From Antedon mediterranea (taxonomy: Eukaryota; Echinodermata; Crinoidea; Comatulida; Antedonidae), in assembly GCF_964355755.1 (NCBI RefSeq), contig NC_092679.1:3658001-3722000 (forward strand): a stretch of 64,000 nt of DNA, in the 5' to 3' direction. A program made the translations under genes and the position numbers. Position 1 is the stretch's first letter. Each line of letters opens with the position of its first letter. The notes under the pieces were generated by a model. That model did not search any database, was not told where the DNA came from, and saw only the letters and a list, made by a program, of their open reading frames with translations. Of the stretch, positions 1 to 11,709 are shown one piece after another.

Positions 1-475
1 TGATGCCATAGCTATCTAGATCCGCAACTAATGTTACGTCTCCCGATCGCGTGCAAGAACTCGTTCCGACCTCCAACCATTTCCCTCAGTCTTCTTACAT
101 TGAGCGAACTAGTTTACCATAAAACTCGCCCTTCTTCTAGTATACTCGTTCAGAATTACCGAGTTATACTGTGACTGAACTAAATTTACCGTTGGAATCT
201 TTCGATTGAATTAGTCACCAATGAATATAGTAGGCACATTTAGAAAGAACACACAGAACAATATCACAATGTAAGCTAATAATAAATTCTTTATAATCTC
301 AAATAAATGTCCACTTCATTGATTCCTAAAACAACTACAACCCAACAGTAAATAATCGCGTAATAATAGAATTCTGAGCATTCGCCTGAGCGTACCGGCG
401 TGCGTATAACTAAAACTCACATCCACATCCTAAAAATAGTATTCTAAAAATAGGATGTTTCCGTAAAGTAAATAG

Positions 476-659
476 CCAATCAGAAACTATTAGTACATAG
501 AATTCTTTCATTGCTCAACCAATCAGAGTACGCACGTAACCGCGTCATCATCGCTTGCATTTTCATTCCCTGGATAATGCACAGCTCGCGCTGCACGACC
601 CTCTCAGGTAGCGAGTATGCAAATGCAATGATCTGATTGGTTGCTGTAGCCTAGCCAAT
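476..659. promoter_or_regulatory. Cluster of four CCAAT boxes with an octamer
   Basis: CCAAT occurs at 476-480, 519-523 and 655-659, and its complement ATTGG at 636-640. An octamer ATGCAAAT lies at 617-624. CCAAT boxes bind NF-Y and the octamer binds POU factors in animals. The arrangement resembles a promoter, but no exon next to it is recognisable. It may serve a gene reading leftward out of the window or be a distal element for the C19orf47-like gene 1.1 kb downstream. Confidence 0.35.
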
Positions 660-1102
660 CGTATGATGCCCAAGAACTGCGCGGCAGTTTGTTCGAATGG
701 AATAAGACCTGGATGAGATCTGAAACAATATCGAAAAACTATCGCCCAAAACTCGGCGGAGGATCTAGGCCTAGGCCTACCCTAATACAATTGACCAGCA
801 TACCTTAAATACATTCTCAACCATCTTCCCTCTAATGAAAAAAGATTTTTTTTTTTTTTCAAAAAAGGCAAAGTTTTTATTTATTTTTGCGGTTCCTGAT
901 AAACTAATAAAATAAATAAATAAATTCTTCCAACACTGCCGACTTCCAGTGAAGGAACGACGTAAACAACTGGCCCACTAATATGATAACTAATACTTCC
1001 TAGCCTAACCTAATCGTATATTTTCCGAAATCGGACATGAAACACGGGCCATGTCGTTTCGTTCTGGAATCACGAGTCCAACGGGTTAACATACAAAACC
1101 CA

Positions 1103-1162
1103 TTCACGTCACGAGCGTGAACATTCATGTCACGAGCATGAAATTCATGTCACGAGCATGAA
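1103..1162. repeat. Three tandem mini-hairpins with compensatory changes
   Basis: Three units of 20-21 bp each carry 6-bp inverted arms around the same 7-nt loop TCACGAG. Unit 1 pairs TTCACG (1103-1108) with CGTGAA (1116-1121). Units 2 and 3 pair TTCATG with CATGAA (1124-1142 and 1144-1162). The base change between unit 1 and the others occurs on both arms, so pairing is kept. Function unknown. Confidence 0.6.
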
Positions 1163-1766
1163 TAATAATATTCTTATACTACAGTTTCATCTAGTATAGG
1201 CCAATCGTTCATTCGTCGAATATTAAATATAAAAAATAAAAATAATAAATCCTAATCAACTATTCATCCCCAACTCTCGGAGAGAACATGAACTTATAAG
1301 AAACATTCACGTTCTTATCCTCGAGACGGTGATGAATTGGCGAGGGCCGATACATTGCATGTAAATAAATAAACAACGCACGTCCAGATTCGCGTATTTT
1401 CGGCGTCATATTTCGCCAGAAAAATATCGCGTTTAATTTTAATCCTCGTCGCCAATAAAGAGATTGCTAGTCTCTTGGTTTAGTTCCTTAACTACGATAA
1501 AAGACTACAACGTAAAATACTCACCATTATAATAGTCTTTGTATGATAATAATGAGTGAGTAGTAATAATATAGGTTTAGTTTCCGTCGTCGACTTCTCA
1601 AGTGTCCCAAACGTACTTGACGTTCCAAGATACGCACGGCGGAGCGCGTCCAGGTGTTTAGAACGACGCGCTCCGCTTAAGCATCTGTGTAGCGGCACTA
1701 CATTGTTTTTAGGCTTGGCTAGTTAGGAATTTTTTTAAATTTCACTGTATTTTAGCTACACAAACC

Positions 1767-4700
1767 ATGGCTTCAAACGGTAAGTCTATTTTGAATACAT
1801 ATTTATATTTAAGTTCTACAATTTATTATTGTTATGCTGTAAAGTTTGAAATCCATCATAATAAACGCATAAATAAATAGGCCAGTACCGGCGTACACCA
1901 CCACCAGGCTAGGCCTGGCTAAGCTCGACTCATAAATAGAAGCCAGTTAATGAGTTAGGCTAAGCCTATCTCCCCGTGTAGAGTAGGAAAGGAGTTGTAG
2001 GCTGTCAGGGCAACCCTAGCTAGCCTAGGCCAGAGCTAAAAAAGTTATTTAGAGGCTTTGTGTAGCTAGGCCTAGATAGATTTACTTTTATTTAAAATTG
2101 AATGTCTAGGCTAGCTAGGCCTACATCAAACTTTCACTGGACTGCAACTTTTTTTAAATTTTCTTTTTTAGAAATGTCGGAATGGATAAAGTTTTTTACA
2201 AGTGCTGGTGTACCGGCTGGGGCAGCGACAACATACGCAGTCACATTTATTGATAATCGTATACAGAAAACAATGCTTTTAGATATAACAAAAGAATATC
2301 TTAAAGAAATGGGTATCAATGTTATGGGAGATATCATATCCATCTTGAAATACTGTAAAACATATCATGCCCAGGTAAAAATAAAAACTTCTGCGAGTAG
2401 AGAACTGGTGTCTGCCAAGTTGAGATTGGTTTGTTAAAAAAGATTGTGATGTATGCACATTAATGTAGTGGTGTGTGTCGATAATGTTCTGAGGTGTGTT
2501 TGTAAAACAGTTCTGTTTATTTATCGATTTTGAGGGTAATTTTTTATGTAGTATCTTTAGATAGTCTGGACCTCAATCACAATGTGGCTGACACTGGTTC
2601 TTTAACTTCAAGTAAAAAAAGAAACCATTAACTAAGAAATAAGGCTAATCCACTTTTTAGCTTCTTTTTCATTAGCATCTACTAATTTTTTATTTTGTTC
2701 TTCAATGCAGTATGAACGTGATAAGCCAGCCGTATCAGCCATGCCAGTTTCAGATGACGGAAAAGTGGAGGTGAAAAGACAGACAACTGGTATGAAAAAA
2801 TTATATTTTCAAAATACTGTTGTGATTTTAGATATCTTTTTATTCACTCTTCCCTAGTTTTTAATCAACAAAGAGGTCATAAAGTGTCACAATTCTAACA
2901 ATGCGAACAAAAGAATGATTTTCAGTTACATAATGATTGAAATTAGTCAATGACCTAAAATACATAAGTCTATTAAAACAACTGTTACACCCTCTTAACA
3001 TTTACACATGTGTTACTGTGAACAATAGAACAGTGGAACACAGTTAGACGCCAATTTGAGACTAAAAACTGGTTACAAAACTTTTCACTTGTTTTCCTAA
3101 ACTCACTTTTTCATTAAAGCTGGTAGTCGAATGCTTGAACATTACATGCGTAAACAAGGTGTGATGGATGGAGGTGACTGCAAGGTCAAGGTGTCGACAG
3201 GAATGGCGGCAAGACTGGGAGCTGTGCCTGCAGTAGGTAGGTAGATGAATGATGGCCTGATTTATTAATAGCATATGTATTTTTATATTCATTATGTTTT
3301 TGAGATATATTTTTTACCTATATTTTTATACTTACAATTTATATATATTTTCATTATTATTTTTGTTAAACTTCAATTTAAATGTTTTATTTGAGATTGC
3401 AATAAACTTTCCTCGTATCGTACTGAGGAATGGTTAGTGTTGCCACCAAAAAGCTCTGCAATTTCTTTCTGGCTGTTTTACCTTATAATTTTTATTTAGC
3501 TCTTTTCATATTTTATTTTGTAACTAGTAATTTTCCTTTTGATTTACTATATACATTTATACTATATATACCAGGCATGTTGTACACTATAAATAACTTC
3601 TTCAGACAACTTTTTTCTTTTGTAAAGCTCTGTCTAAACTACTTTGACAAAAAGGTGTGATGTGCTCAATGGTAGTGATATACCCCTTTTTTTTTTGTTT
3701 ACAGGTGCCAAGAAAAATGCTGTAGCAATGCCTCAGTCTGTTGAAGTCGTACCAATGAAGAAGGTTCGACGTGTTACACCAGAACAAGAAGGCAAATACA
3801 TCATAAATATGCCAGAGGGTACTACTGCCAAGACTAAAAAGATACTAGAAGACCAGAAAGCACAGGGTATGGTACTTAATTTTCTCTTAAGCTCTGTCTA
3901 CACTAGTCACACAGAAAGATATTAGGCAGATATTGTGGTTTAAATTAACCAGTCTATAACTTTCAATATTGAATATCGAAACTTGGCAGATTATAGGCGC
4001 TTGACCTTTGACAAGATCGCCTAAAATTTATAATTTAAAACTACGATACTTAGTATTGTATATTCAGGAATAGCCGCTCCATAGTCTCTTTGCTTTTCTT
4101 CCTTATATCTTATTCTTATTAACTCAAAATTAATTTTACTAACAAACATTACTATTTATATGCCTAGTGTGTAAACATTATTGACATAATTTCATTAAAC
4201 ATCCACATACAGTACAACTCTTCTTAACAATTTTTTCAATCTTCTATCAACTAAAAGTCGTAGTTAGTCATGTCTCGGGTCACATTCTATGGTCACCGTA
4301 CAGATAGGCTACTACATCAGTACTTCTATGAATGGATGACTAGTTGGTGACAAGAACGCTAGTTGGTCATACCCAGTACCGTTTTGATTTTACGATCATT
4401 CGGGAAACCACCTCATGACATAATATAATCTCCCAATAATGTATAATTTTACCAATTCTACTAGTTTACTATTCTCATCTAATTTGATTTACCTTCGGCC
4501 AGCCCATTAATATATATTACCCATCCCCATCTAAAATATAGCGGACTCTTCTGACAATTCTATGTTATCTTTACCGGTACATAAAGTATTGAAAGATAAA
4601 CACACCCTTTGGAAATATAGGTATATTATGGCAAATTTTTCTTTTCTTAACATACTAATTTAATGTTTAATATCTCATAATGAAATAAATGTTCATAATT

Positions 4701-5921
4701 TTTTAATTAGCTGTTATTCAGGGTAAAAAGACAGTGTTTGACAGACTTGGAGATGAAAGCAAACAAAAAACCTCACCAATTAAAAAAATGGTAAATTTGA
4801 ATGATTGTTTGATATTTTTATTTGTATATATTAATTATAAAGAAAGGAATAACACTGTTTATTTTATTGAATGTATGATCCATTTTTTAATATTGATTTT
4901 ACAGGAAAGTCCGAATTCTGTCTTCAAAAGACTGGGTGGAAAGAAAAAGGTCCGTTCATTGTCAGAAATTTCTGATTCAGTTTGTGAGTATGAAGGAGTG
5001 TTAAGATCACCACCAAACAGCACCGGAAAGATCTTCACCAGAGTGGCAAGAACCAAAGTGGTAGCAACATCATCACCTGGTGTCGCTTCACGTCTTGGGG
5101 CTAAGGTACTCCAGACTGGAACTCCTGGCATTACTTCTCGTCTTGGAGCCCAGGTACTCCAGTCTGGATCTCCTGGTGTTACTTCACGTCTTGGGGCTAA
5201 GGTACTCCAGATCGGAACTTCTGGTGTCCCTTCTCGCCTTGGGGCTAAGGTTACTACCCCAAAGAGAATCCAACCTCCAGTTACTTCAACATCAAACACA
5301 TCAAAGATGGACCAGATGAACTTGAAAATGAACATTAAAGATCGGTTAGGGCAACAAAAACAAGAAGTCTCCAGTACAAGTCAAAATGTGCCAAGAAAAT
5401 CACAAGCCATTGCCTCTTCAATCAAGAAATCTGTGATTACTTTAGATAAGTCTGGTCTTAAAAGAAGCATTGGTGTTAAGCAAGGGTTAGGTATCAAAAA
5501 AGGCAGTGGTGTAGTCAAGAGGCTTGGGACACAACTCAAATCAGCTGAACAAACGGTAACGATTCGCATCCCGAATAATAAACTAGGCAAGTCAACGGCC
5601 ATGTTAGCTCGACTCGGAGCAAAGGCAACCACCGGTGGTAGCACAGTTACGAGAGGAAGTCTAAGACAGACAGGAATGCATGTACGTTTAGGTACGCCAG
5701 CGAAGATTGCAGCTAGCCCTAGTGTCAAGGAAAGGCTAGGGCTCCAGAAAGCCGAGGCTAGCTCAACCACTCCATCTGTTACAGTCATGATCAACCAGAA
5801 AAAGGCAGGCCTAAAATCAGCCAAATTAAATGCAAAGCGAATGAAAAATTTAAACCTTACAAGAACTGTTTCTAACTCTGCAGTAAAAAATGTCTTTAGC
5901 CGGCTAGGTTCATCGGAATAA
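1767..5921 (+). CDS. C19orf47: C19orf47-like protein, SAM domain and RLG repeats
   Basis: Seven coding exons: 1767-1779, 2172-2374, 2711-2789, 3120-3236, 3705-3866, 4711-4790 and 4905-5921. They total 1671 nt, giving 556 residues; all introns are GT-AG and phases agree. Exons 1-2 encode an N-terminal SAM-like domain (residues about 6-72, with EWIKFF and FIDNRIQ motifs) that matches the SAM domain of vertebrate C19orf47, a protein of poorly known function. The rest is basic and low in hydrophobics, with about 13 copies of an RLG tripeptide, often preceded by F or V (FDRLG, FKRLG, FSRLG at the extreme C-terminus). Four of these sit in a 48-bp tandem repeat. Human C19orf47 is shorter (about 420 residues, from memory). 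AATAAA overlaps the stop. The acceptor of exon 6 must be 4709-4710, because the AG at 4720-4721 would bring an immediate stop. Identification is good; molecular role is unknown. Confidence 0.88.
3624..3688 (+). mobile_element. Fragment of the TA-MITE family beside exon 5
   Basis: Begins with the family end AAAGCTCTGTCTA and continues through the TAGTGATAT motif. It stops at a poly-T run that leads straight into the splice acceptor of exon 5 (exon starts 3705). A second family end, AAGCTCTGTCTACACTA, lies just after exon 5 at 3889. Only the terminal part of the element remains at each site. Confidence 0.7.
5088..5249 (+). repeat. 48-bp coding tandem repeat (SRLGAKVLQ units)
   Basis: Three full 48-bp units (5088-5135, 5136-5183, 5184-5231) and a partial fourth encode 16-residue repeats starting SRLGA(K/Q)VLQ inside exon 7 of the C19orf47-like gene. 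The period keeps the reading frame, so copy number can vary without breaking the protein. Confidence 0.9.
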
Positions 5922-6925
5922 AATAAATTCCATTATTTATTTGATAATGGTATAATTTCTTGTCACAAGTAATCATTGGTGTGTAATACTGTACTTAATG
6001 TTTTAACTTATTAAATACTGTACATACTTTGTGGAATTAATTGTAGCATATGAAATGTACTTTTAACTTCTTATCAGGCAAAATTTTATAGATTCAGTTT
6101 TTAGATTTTAAATGAGTTTATGCTTTTTCCCCAGTAAGTTATTTTTGGTCAAGGCTGATCTCGCACAGAATTTCTACATTTTGTCAGATTTTTATGCTTT
6201 TTATATTTGGATTTTCCTTTGAAAATTTCACTATTTTAAGTTGTAATATTAAAGGTTTTTTTTTTAATGTCTGAGGTGTTTTAACAATAGAATGTATTAT
6301 GTATTATTTTATGCAAGGATGCAATACTATTGCGAATAGGATAGGAGTGTTAAAACATAATATCAATAGAGAGAGCACTTCCCCTTGAAGCCTGGTTTCC
6401 ATTAAAATCGCTACACGCGCATGATGTTGCCGACGCAATCGGGAAGGCTCCCCGATTCATAGCAGTCAAATCGGCAAAGTTCAACCATGTTCAACTTTGC
6501 CGATTTTGTCGGCGATGAATCGTATACGCGTACCAAAGAATATTTAGCGCTCACATACTAGATCCCCGATAAATTCTAGCATAAAAAGCAGGCCTAATCT
6601 GCCTCTAAATATCTACCTTAAGTCACTTCTATGTCTCTCAACCTCAATGATACTGGCATCGTTATTATTTTTAATGTGTAGTGTTTAAACAAGTATTTAA
6701 AACCTTATTTGCTCAGATGTCTATTTCGCAAATCATCAATGTTGTATGTTTACTGTACTATTTCCCAGTGAGTTTACCTGCTGTCTGCCATGCAAACATT
6801 CCTTGTACAGTAACATACAATTCATCCATTTAATAGGCTATCTTAGTATTCAAAGTTACCATATAATATTTAACAGTACCTCCAATAAGGGTATTAAATA
6901 AATTCCTGTTTTTACATTTCTATTT

Positions 6926-7357
6926 AAAGCTCTGTTTACACTATCAAACCCCTGATCAAACTAGTTTGACAAAAAAGTGATGTGCCTAAATATTGTAGTG
7001 ATATGCCCAAATATGGAAGTGATATATGTCAAAGACTGATTTCCCAGAGGGCCCAGTTGGTGATCAGTGGCTGTGATGTACTAATACACCGGGGTAACCC
7101 CCTACTCGTCTCGAAAGATGTACTAGGTTCTTTAAAGTGCACACGAGCAAGTTGTGTACACTGGACCTACGGTTTATAGTCCTTATCCGAGAAGACTCGT
7201 TCTACCACCAGAACCATGGAGTAAGTGAGCCTCGAACCCCTGCCGATGTTATGGCTACGTGATTACGGTTCCACTGTCTTAACCGCTCGGCCACTCACTC
7301 ATAGTGTCCATATTATGGGCACATCACATTTTTTTGTCAAAGTACAGACAGACCTTA
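6926..7357. mobile_element. TA-MITE copy interrupted by a SINE
   Basis: Left end AAAGCTCTGTTTACACTATC, then the internal motifs ACTAGTTTGACAAAAAA, GATGTGCC and TAGTGATAT. The matching right part (CATATTATGGGCACATCACA, then TTTTTTTGTCAAAG and ACAGAC) resumes after about 280 bp of unrelated sequence. The inserted DNA is a tRNA-derived SINE, so this MITE is older than the SINE insertion. Confidence 0.75.
7023..7304 (-). mobile_element. tRNA-derived SINE nested in the MITE
   Basis: On the minus strand the element begins with a tRNA-like head: A box TGGCCGAGCGGTTAAG and B box GGGGTTCGAGG. A non-tRNA body follows, containing TTCTCGGATAAGGACTATAA and CTTTAAAGAACCTAGTAC. The same body occurs at 49970-50352, so this is a dispersed family. 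The A box is close to tRNA-Leu/Ser, which suggests its origin. Confidence 0.75.
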
Positions 7358-8399
7358 ACAGTTGAATCACAGTGAATTTGATGTGATAGGATCCAATAAC
7401 TTAGTGTTGATATTAGTCAAAAAAAGTATTCTTAAAACTAAGTATTATCCAGTGTTTTTAATTAAAAAACTGAGAGGAAGTTGAAGTAATAGTATTTTGG
7501 TCCTGCAACAACATTTTTTTTTCAAAACAGATAAATGAAGTGGGTAAAAAACTATTGACATATGAATTGAAAACTGACTACAGTAACAACATAAATAAGA
7601 TTTTAAGATTTAAATTGTGAAATAAAAAATATATTATTATTGCAATTATTTCAGCGTGTGTTTATTTCATTTTATGTAAGAAATATTTAAAAAGAAATAT
7701 TTCTTTCTAATTATCTAGTTTAGTCTCTTGGAACTTGTGCAGTGCTTGGTGCATTTAATAAATTATTCTTGATAAACATCGATTGTAAAAAAGTAATACA
7801 TTATTTTAATTTAAAGTTAATTTAGGCCTACAGTATCATCATAAAGACTTATCTTTTTGTAAAGATCTTAGAAATTTAAAAACCAATTTACTTGTTGTCC
7901 ATACTATCTAATTTATTGTCATGAACTTTATTGGTTCTCTGTAGAGGCCTACTAATAAACTATTGTAACAAGAACAACCACAGTAGATGCAAACCTACGT
8001 CCAATCTAAGGTATGGGCACTATAATAATAATAACAGTACTGTATATTGAATCATTATTATTAGAACTTAGTCCGCTAAATGACGGTCTACTTTAACCAG
8101 GCTTGAATAGTCCTAGGCCTAAAAACTGTATCTAATTCAAATGCACCGCGCTCACAGCCACACTGACCGGTATTCGCCAGATAACAAACAGGAAAAAGCT
8201 TGCGTAGGCGAGAAAAGCCATGTTTTCTATGTTGTTTCAGTATATAGAACAGCTATATTAAGTATTACACAATTTTAGAGAAATGAAACAAGGATAGTTT
8301 GTATAATAATACAGTAAAATCTCAAAATATTAAACTGAAAATCCAAAATATTTTGTTCAGCAAGATTGCGGTAAAGTAGAACCATTATACTCTCAACAA

Positions 8400-8481
8400 G
8401 GTAGCGTGGCCGAGCGGTCTAAGGCGCTGGTTTTAGGCACCAGTCATTTCGATGGCGTGGGTTCGAATCCCACCGCTGCCA
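8400..8481 (+). tRNA. trnL-UAG: tRNA-Leu(UAG)
   Basis: An 82-nt cloverleaf. Acceptor stem GGTAGCG (8400-8406) pairs with CGCTGCC (8474-8480), with discriminator A at 8481. A box TGGCCGAGCGGTCTAAGG. Anticodon stem CTGGT/ACCAG with loop TTTAGGC, anticodon TAG at 8434-8436. Long variable arm typical of leucine tRNA, and B box GGTTCGAATCC. No intron, no mismatches in the stems. A six-T run follows for RNA polymerase III termination. Confidence 0.97.
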
Positions 8482-8485
8482 GATA

Positions 8486-8491
8486 TTTTTT
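8486..8491 (+). terminator. Pol III terminator of tRNA-Leu
   Basis: Run of six T residues starting five bases after the tRNA 3' end, the usual distance and signal for RNA polymerase III. Confidence 0.8.
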
Positions 8492-9185
8492 ATTTACTAT
8501 TTCAAATTTTTTGTTCTTTCTTTAAATTCGTTTTTTTTACATTTAAATTTCGTAAATAGATACATTTTTTGTAGAGTACAAGAATTTTCTTTTATAATTT
8601 TTCTTTAAACATTTTTTTATGATAATAAAAATAATTATATTTTTTTTTAATTTACCAGAAATAGCCTATAATTTATAAAAATTTTTTTTATTTAACAACA
8701 CCAAAAAAAAAAAATCATCCTAGCCTTCTAAAGGTTATATGCTATTTAATATTAAGCCAATTTTAAGTCTATCGAATTCTTTAAATTAAATACTAGGTAT
8801 AATAAAAGGATCTGCAGACGCATGTGAATAAATAAAAAGAACCATATCAAACTAGAAATAATTTACATTCATTTCACTAAATCGCCACAGTGTTAATTAC
8901 AATACATAAATACGAACAACGTACTATACTTACAATACAATATATTTATACAGATCGTTGCACTGGACTCAATATGTCACTCACATTCATTCATCATCGA
9001 CAAATTTATAAAATTCAATTCACTTTTGTCAAAATTGTCCACAAATAGGCGGAACAGAATACATACATAATACATCGACATCATTGTATATAGTCTACAT
9101 ATCAAAAACAAACTTCATTTCATTTATTTATTTAACCAAAAAAACATAAGATAAAATACAACCAATTTGATTGCACTTGCACACA
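8492..9185. other. AT-rich intergenic stretch
   Basis: No gene seen. Very AT-rich, with several poly-T and poly-A runs, leading into the 68-bp satellite array. Confidence 0.6.
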
Positions 9186-10880
9186 GTGATAATAAATAGG
9201 ATTCAGTTTAGCACTGTGCGCTACCATACCCATTTTGATTGCACTACTTGCACACAGTGATAATAAATAGGATTTAGTTTAGCACTGTGCGCTACCATAT
9301 TCATTTTGGTTGCACTCGAGCACAGTGATAATAAATAGGATTTAGTTTAGCACTCTGTGCGCTACCATATCCATTTTGGTTGCACTCGCACACAGTGATA
9401 ATAAATAGGATTTAGTTTAACACTGTGCGCTACCATATCCATTTTGGTTGCACTCGCACACAGTGATAATAAATAGGATTTGGTTTAACACTGTGCGCTA
9501 CCATATCCATTTTGGTTGCACTCGCACACAGTGATAATAAATAGGATTTAGTTTAGCACTGTGCGCTACCATACCCATTTTGATTGCACTTGCACACAGT
9601 GATAATAAATAGGATTTAGTTTAGCACTGTGCGCTACCATATTCATTTTGGTTGCACTCGCACACAGTTATAATAAATAGGATTTAGTTTAGCACTGTGC
9701 GCTACCATATCCATTTTGGTTACACTCGCGCACAGTGATATTATAAATAGGATTTAGTTTAACACTGTGCGCTACCATACCCATTTTGGTTACACTCGCG
9801 CACAGTGATAATAAATAGGATTTAGTTTAGCACTGTGCGCTACCATATCCATTTTGGTTACACTCGCGCACAGTGATAATAAATAGGATTTAGTTTAACA
9901 CTGTGCGCTACCATACCAATTTGGTTGCACTCGCGCACAGTGATAATAAATAGGATTTAGTTTAGCACTGTGCGCTACCATATCCATTTTGGTTACACTC
10001 GCGCACAGTGATAATAAATATGATTTAGTTTAGCACTGTGCGCTACCATACCCATTTTAGTTACACTCGCGCACAGTGATAATAAATAGGATTTAGTTTA
10101 GCACTGTGCGCTACCATATCCATTTTGGTTACACTCGCGCACAGTGATAATAAATAGGATTTAGTTTAACACTGTGCGCTACCATACCAATTTGGTTGCA
10201 CTCGCGCACAGTGATAATAAATAGGATTTAGTTTAGCACTGTGAGCTACCATACCCATTTTGATTGCACTCGCACACAGTGATAATAAATAGGATTTAGT
10301 TTAGCAGTGTGCGCTACCATATCCATTTTGGTTGCACTCGCGCACAGTAGTGATAAATAGGATTTAGTTTAGCACTGTGCGCTACCATACCGATTTTGGT
10401 TACACTCGCGCACAGTGATAATAAATAGGATTTTATAGTTTAACACTGTGCGCTACCATACCAATTTGGTTGCACTCGCGCACAGTGATAATAAATAGGA
10501 TTTAGTTTAGCACTGTGGGCTACCATACCAATTTGGTTGCACTCGCGCACAGTGATAATAAATAGGATTTAGTTTAACACTGTGCGCTACCATACCAATT
10601 TGGTTGCACTCGCGCACAGTGATAATAAATAGGATTTAGTTTAGCACTGTGCGCTACCATACCGATTTTGGTTACACTCGCGCACAGTGATATAAATAGG
10701 ATTTAGTTTAGCACTGTGCGCTACCATACCAATTTGGTTGCACTCGCGCACAGTGATAATAAATAGGATTTAGTTTAGCACTGTGCGCTACCATATCCAT
10801 TTTGGTTGCATCCGAGCACAATGATTATAAATAGGATTTAGTGTAGCGCACAGTGCTAAACTAAATCCTATTCATTATCA
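9186..10880. repeat. Minisatellite, about 25 copies of a ~68-bp unit
   Basis: Tandem units of 66-70 bp containing GATAATAAATAGGATTTAG. Each unit has an inverted pair: GCGCACAGTG on one side and CACTGTGCGC about 25 nt later, so every monomer can fold as a hairpin. Units differ by a few substitutions and small indels (for example loss of ATA at about 10350). The last unit (about 10846-10880) is in reverse orientation, which creates a larger palindrome at the array edge. No coding potential. Confidence 0.95.
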
Positions 10881-11178
10881 CTGTGCCGGTCTGAAAATAA
10901 TATCATTTTTGTTATTTGTGAAGTTATTAATAAACCAATTTTGTTGATTTTCAATAGGCATATAGTCTACACCCAAAAATTCAGAATGGTAACTTGAAAA
11001 CTGTAACGTGCTAACAAACAAACAAACAAACAAACATACAAACATACAAACAAACAAACATACAAAGTAAATACTGTACTTGGCAAAATTGTATTTTGCC
11101 AAGTTAGTAACAAACAAACAAACAGACAAACAAACACACGCGGTCGATTACATGTACCTCATTGGCGGAGGTAAAAAA
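10881..11178 (+). mobile_element. Probable non-LTR retrotransposon 3' tail (RTE-like)
   Basis: After the satellite come a unique body (GTTATTAATAAACCAATTTT), (ACAAAC)n and (ACAAACAT)n runs, then CGGTCGATTACATGTACCTC and TTGGCGGAGGTAA. The GGCGGAGG-type end following a CAAA-rich run is, from memory, typical of RTE-type retrotransposon 3' ends in marine invertebrates. A related body in reverse, next to a (TTTG)n run, is at 29405-29575. No reverse transcriptase reading frame is present. Confidence 0.5.
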
Positions 11179-11709
11179 TGGTTTAATTCAATTATACATT
11201 AAATAAAAGGTTTGCGGATGACACTCCGACTAAAAATAAATAAATGAATTGGTTGTATGATATATACAGGTGGTGTAAACTTCCTGATTTATATGCCTGT
11301 GATCTGTTGGGTTATTTTGTTTGTTTGATATATTGACGTATCTTGTTTAAACTCTCTAAAAAAATAATTGCCTCTGTCGCCTACAACTTGTTTGATTAGT
11401 AACGTTCATTATGAGCTGTTCATTCATACTAAGCCGACTACCACCACCACCACCACTGCACAGTCTTTTATATTATTGAGTAAATCTATTATGTTTAGTA
11501 GCCATTTAATATCACTAGTGAAGCATAGAGTTCGAGGGCGACGAGACAATTAGAACGCGAGATACAGTCAGAATGCTTAGTTGTGTACCAAAGAACCATA
11601 CTTTATGATCGAATGATTATATATGAAATGTGAAATTCATTTTACATTCGAAGACATTTTGCTATTACCATGAAGATCTTAGTGAAGTAGGATATATAAG
11701 ACTGTCGTG
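11179..11709. other. Region upstream of gene A
   Basis: No exon recognised. A TATATAAG sequence at 11693-11700 lies only about 10 bp before the chosen start codon. It is therefore either not the TATA box of gene A or implies that transcription starts within or after the annotated start. Confidence 0.5.

Larger units (their letters stand above)
1..1766. other. Upstream non-coding region
   Basis: I see no convincing coding exon here. The stretch holds a cluster of CCAAT boxes (about 476-660), a poly-T run near 848, three short tandem hairpins (1103-1162), and AT-rich sequence up to the first exon of the C19orf47-like gene. Open frames in this part are short and lack splice context or protein-like composition. 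Confidence 0.6.
5922..8399. other. Intergenic region after the C19orf47-like gene
   Basis: No gene seen. Contents: AT-rich 3' flank with AATAAA at 5917-5922 and 5922-5927; a perfect 14-bp hairpin (AAATCGGCAAAGTT at 6468-6481 against its complement at 6493-6506) in a CpG-rich patch at 6395-6540; a MITE with a SINE inside it (6926-7357); and unremarkable AT-rich sequence up to the tRNA gene. Confidence 0.6.

Noticed and set aside
4859-5335. Minus-strand open frame of 158 codons opposite exon 7 of the C19orf47-like gene
   Set aside because: Lies exactly over the 48-bp coding repeat; the plus strand has consistent splicing and homology. The minus frame is a shadow of the repeat.
5381-5824. Minus-strand open frame of 147 codons
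   Set aside because: Shadow of the same exon; no splice or start context.
9186-10880. CRISPR array
   Set aside because: Regular repeats, but there are no unique spacers: the whole unit is repeated, and the genome is eukaryotic.
10878-11129. Minus-strand frame rich in CLFV repeats
   Set aside because: Encoded by the (ACAAAC)n run of a retrotransposon tail.
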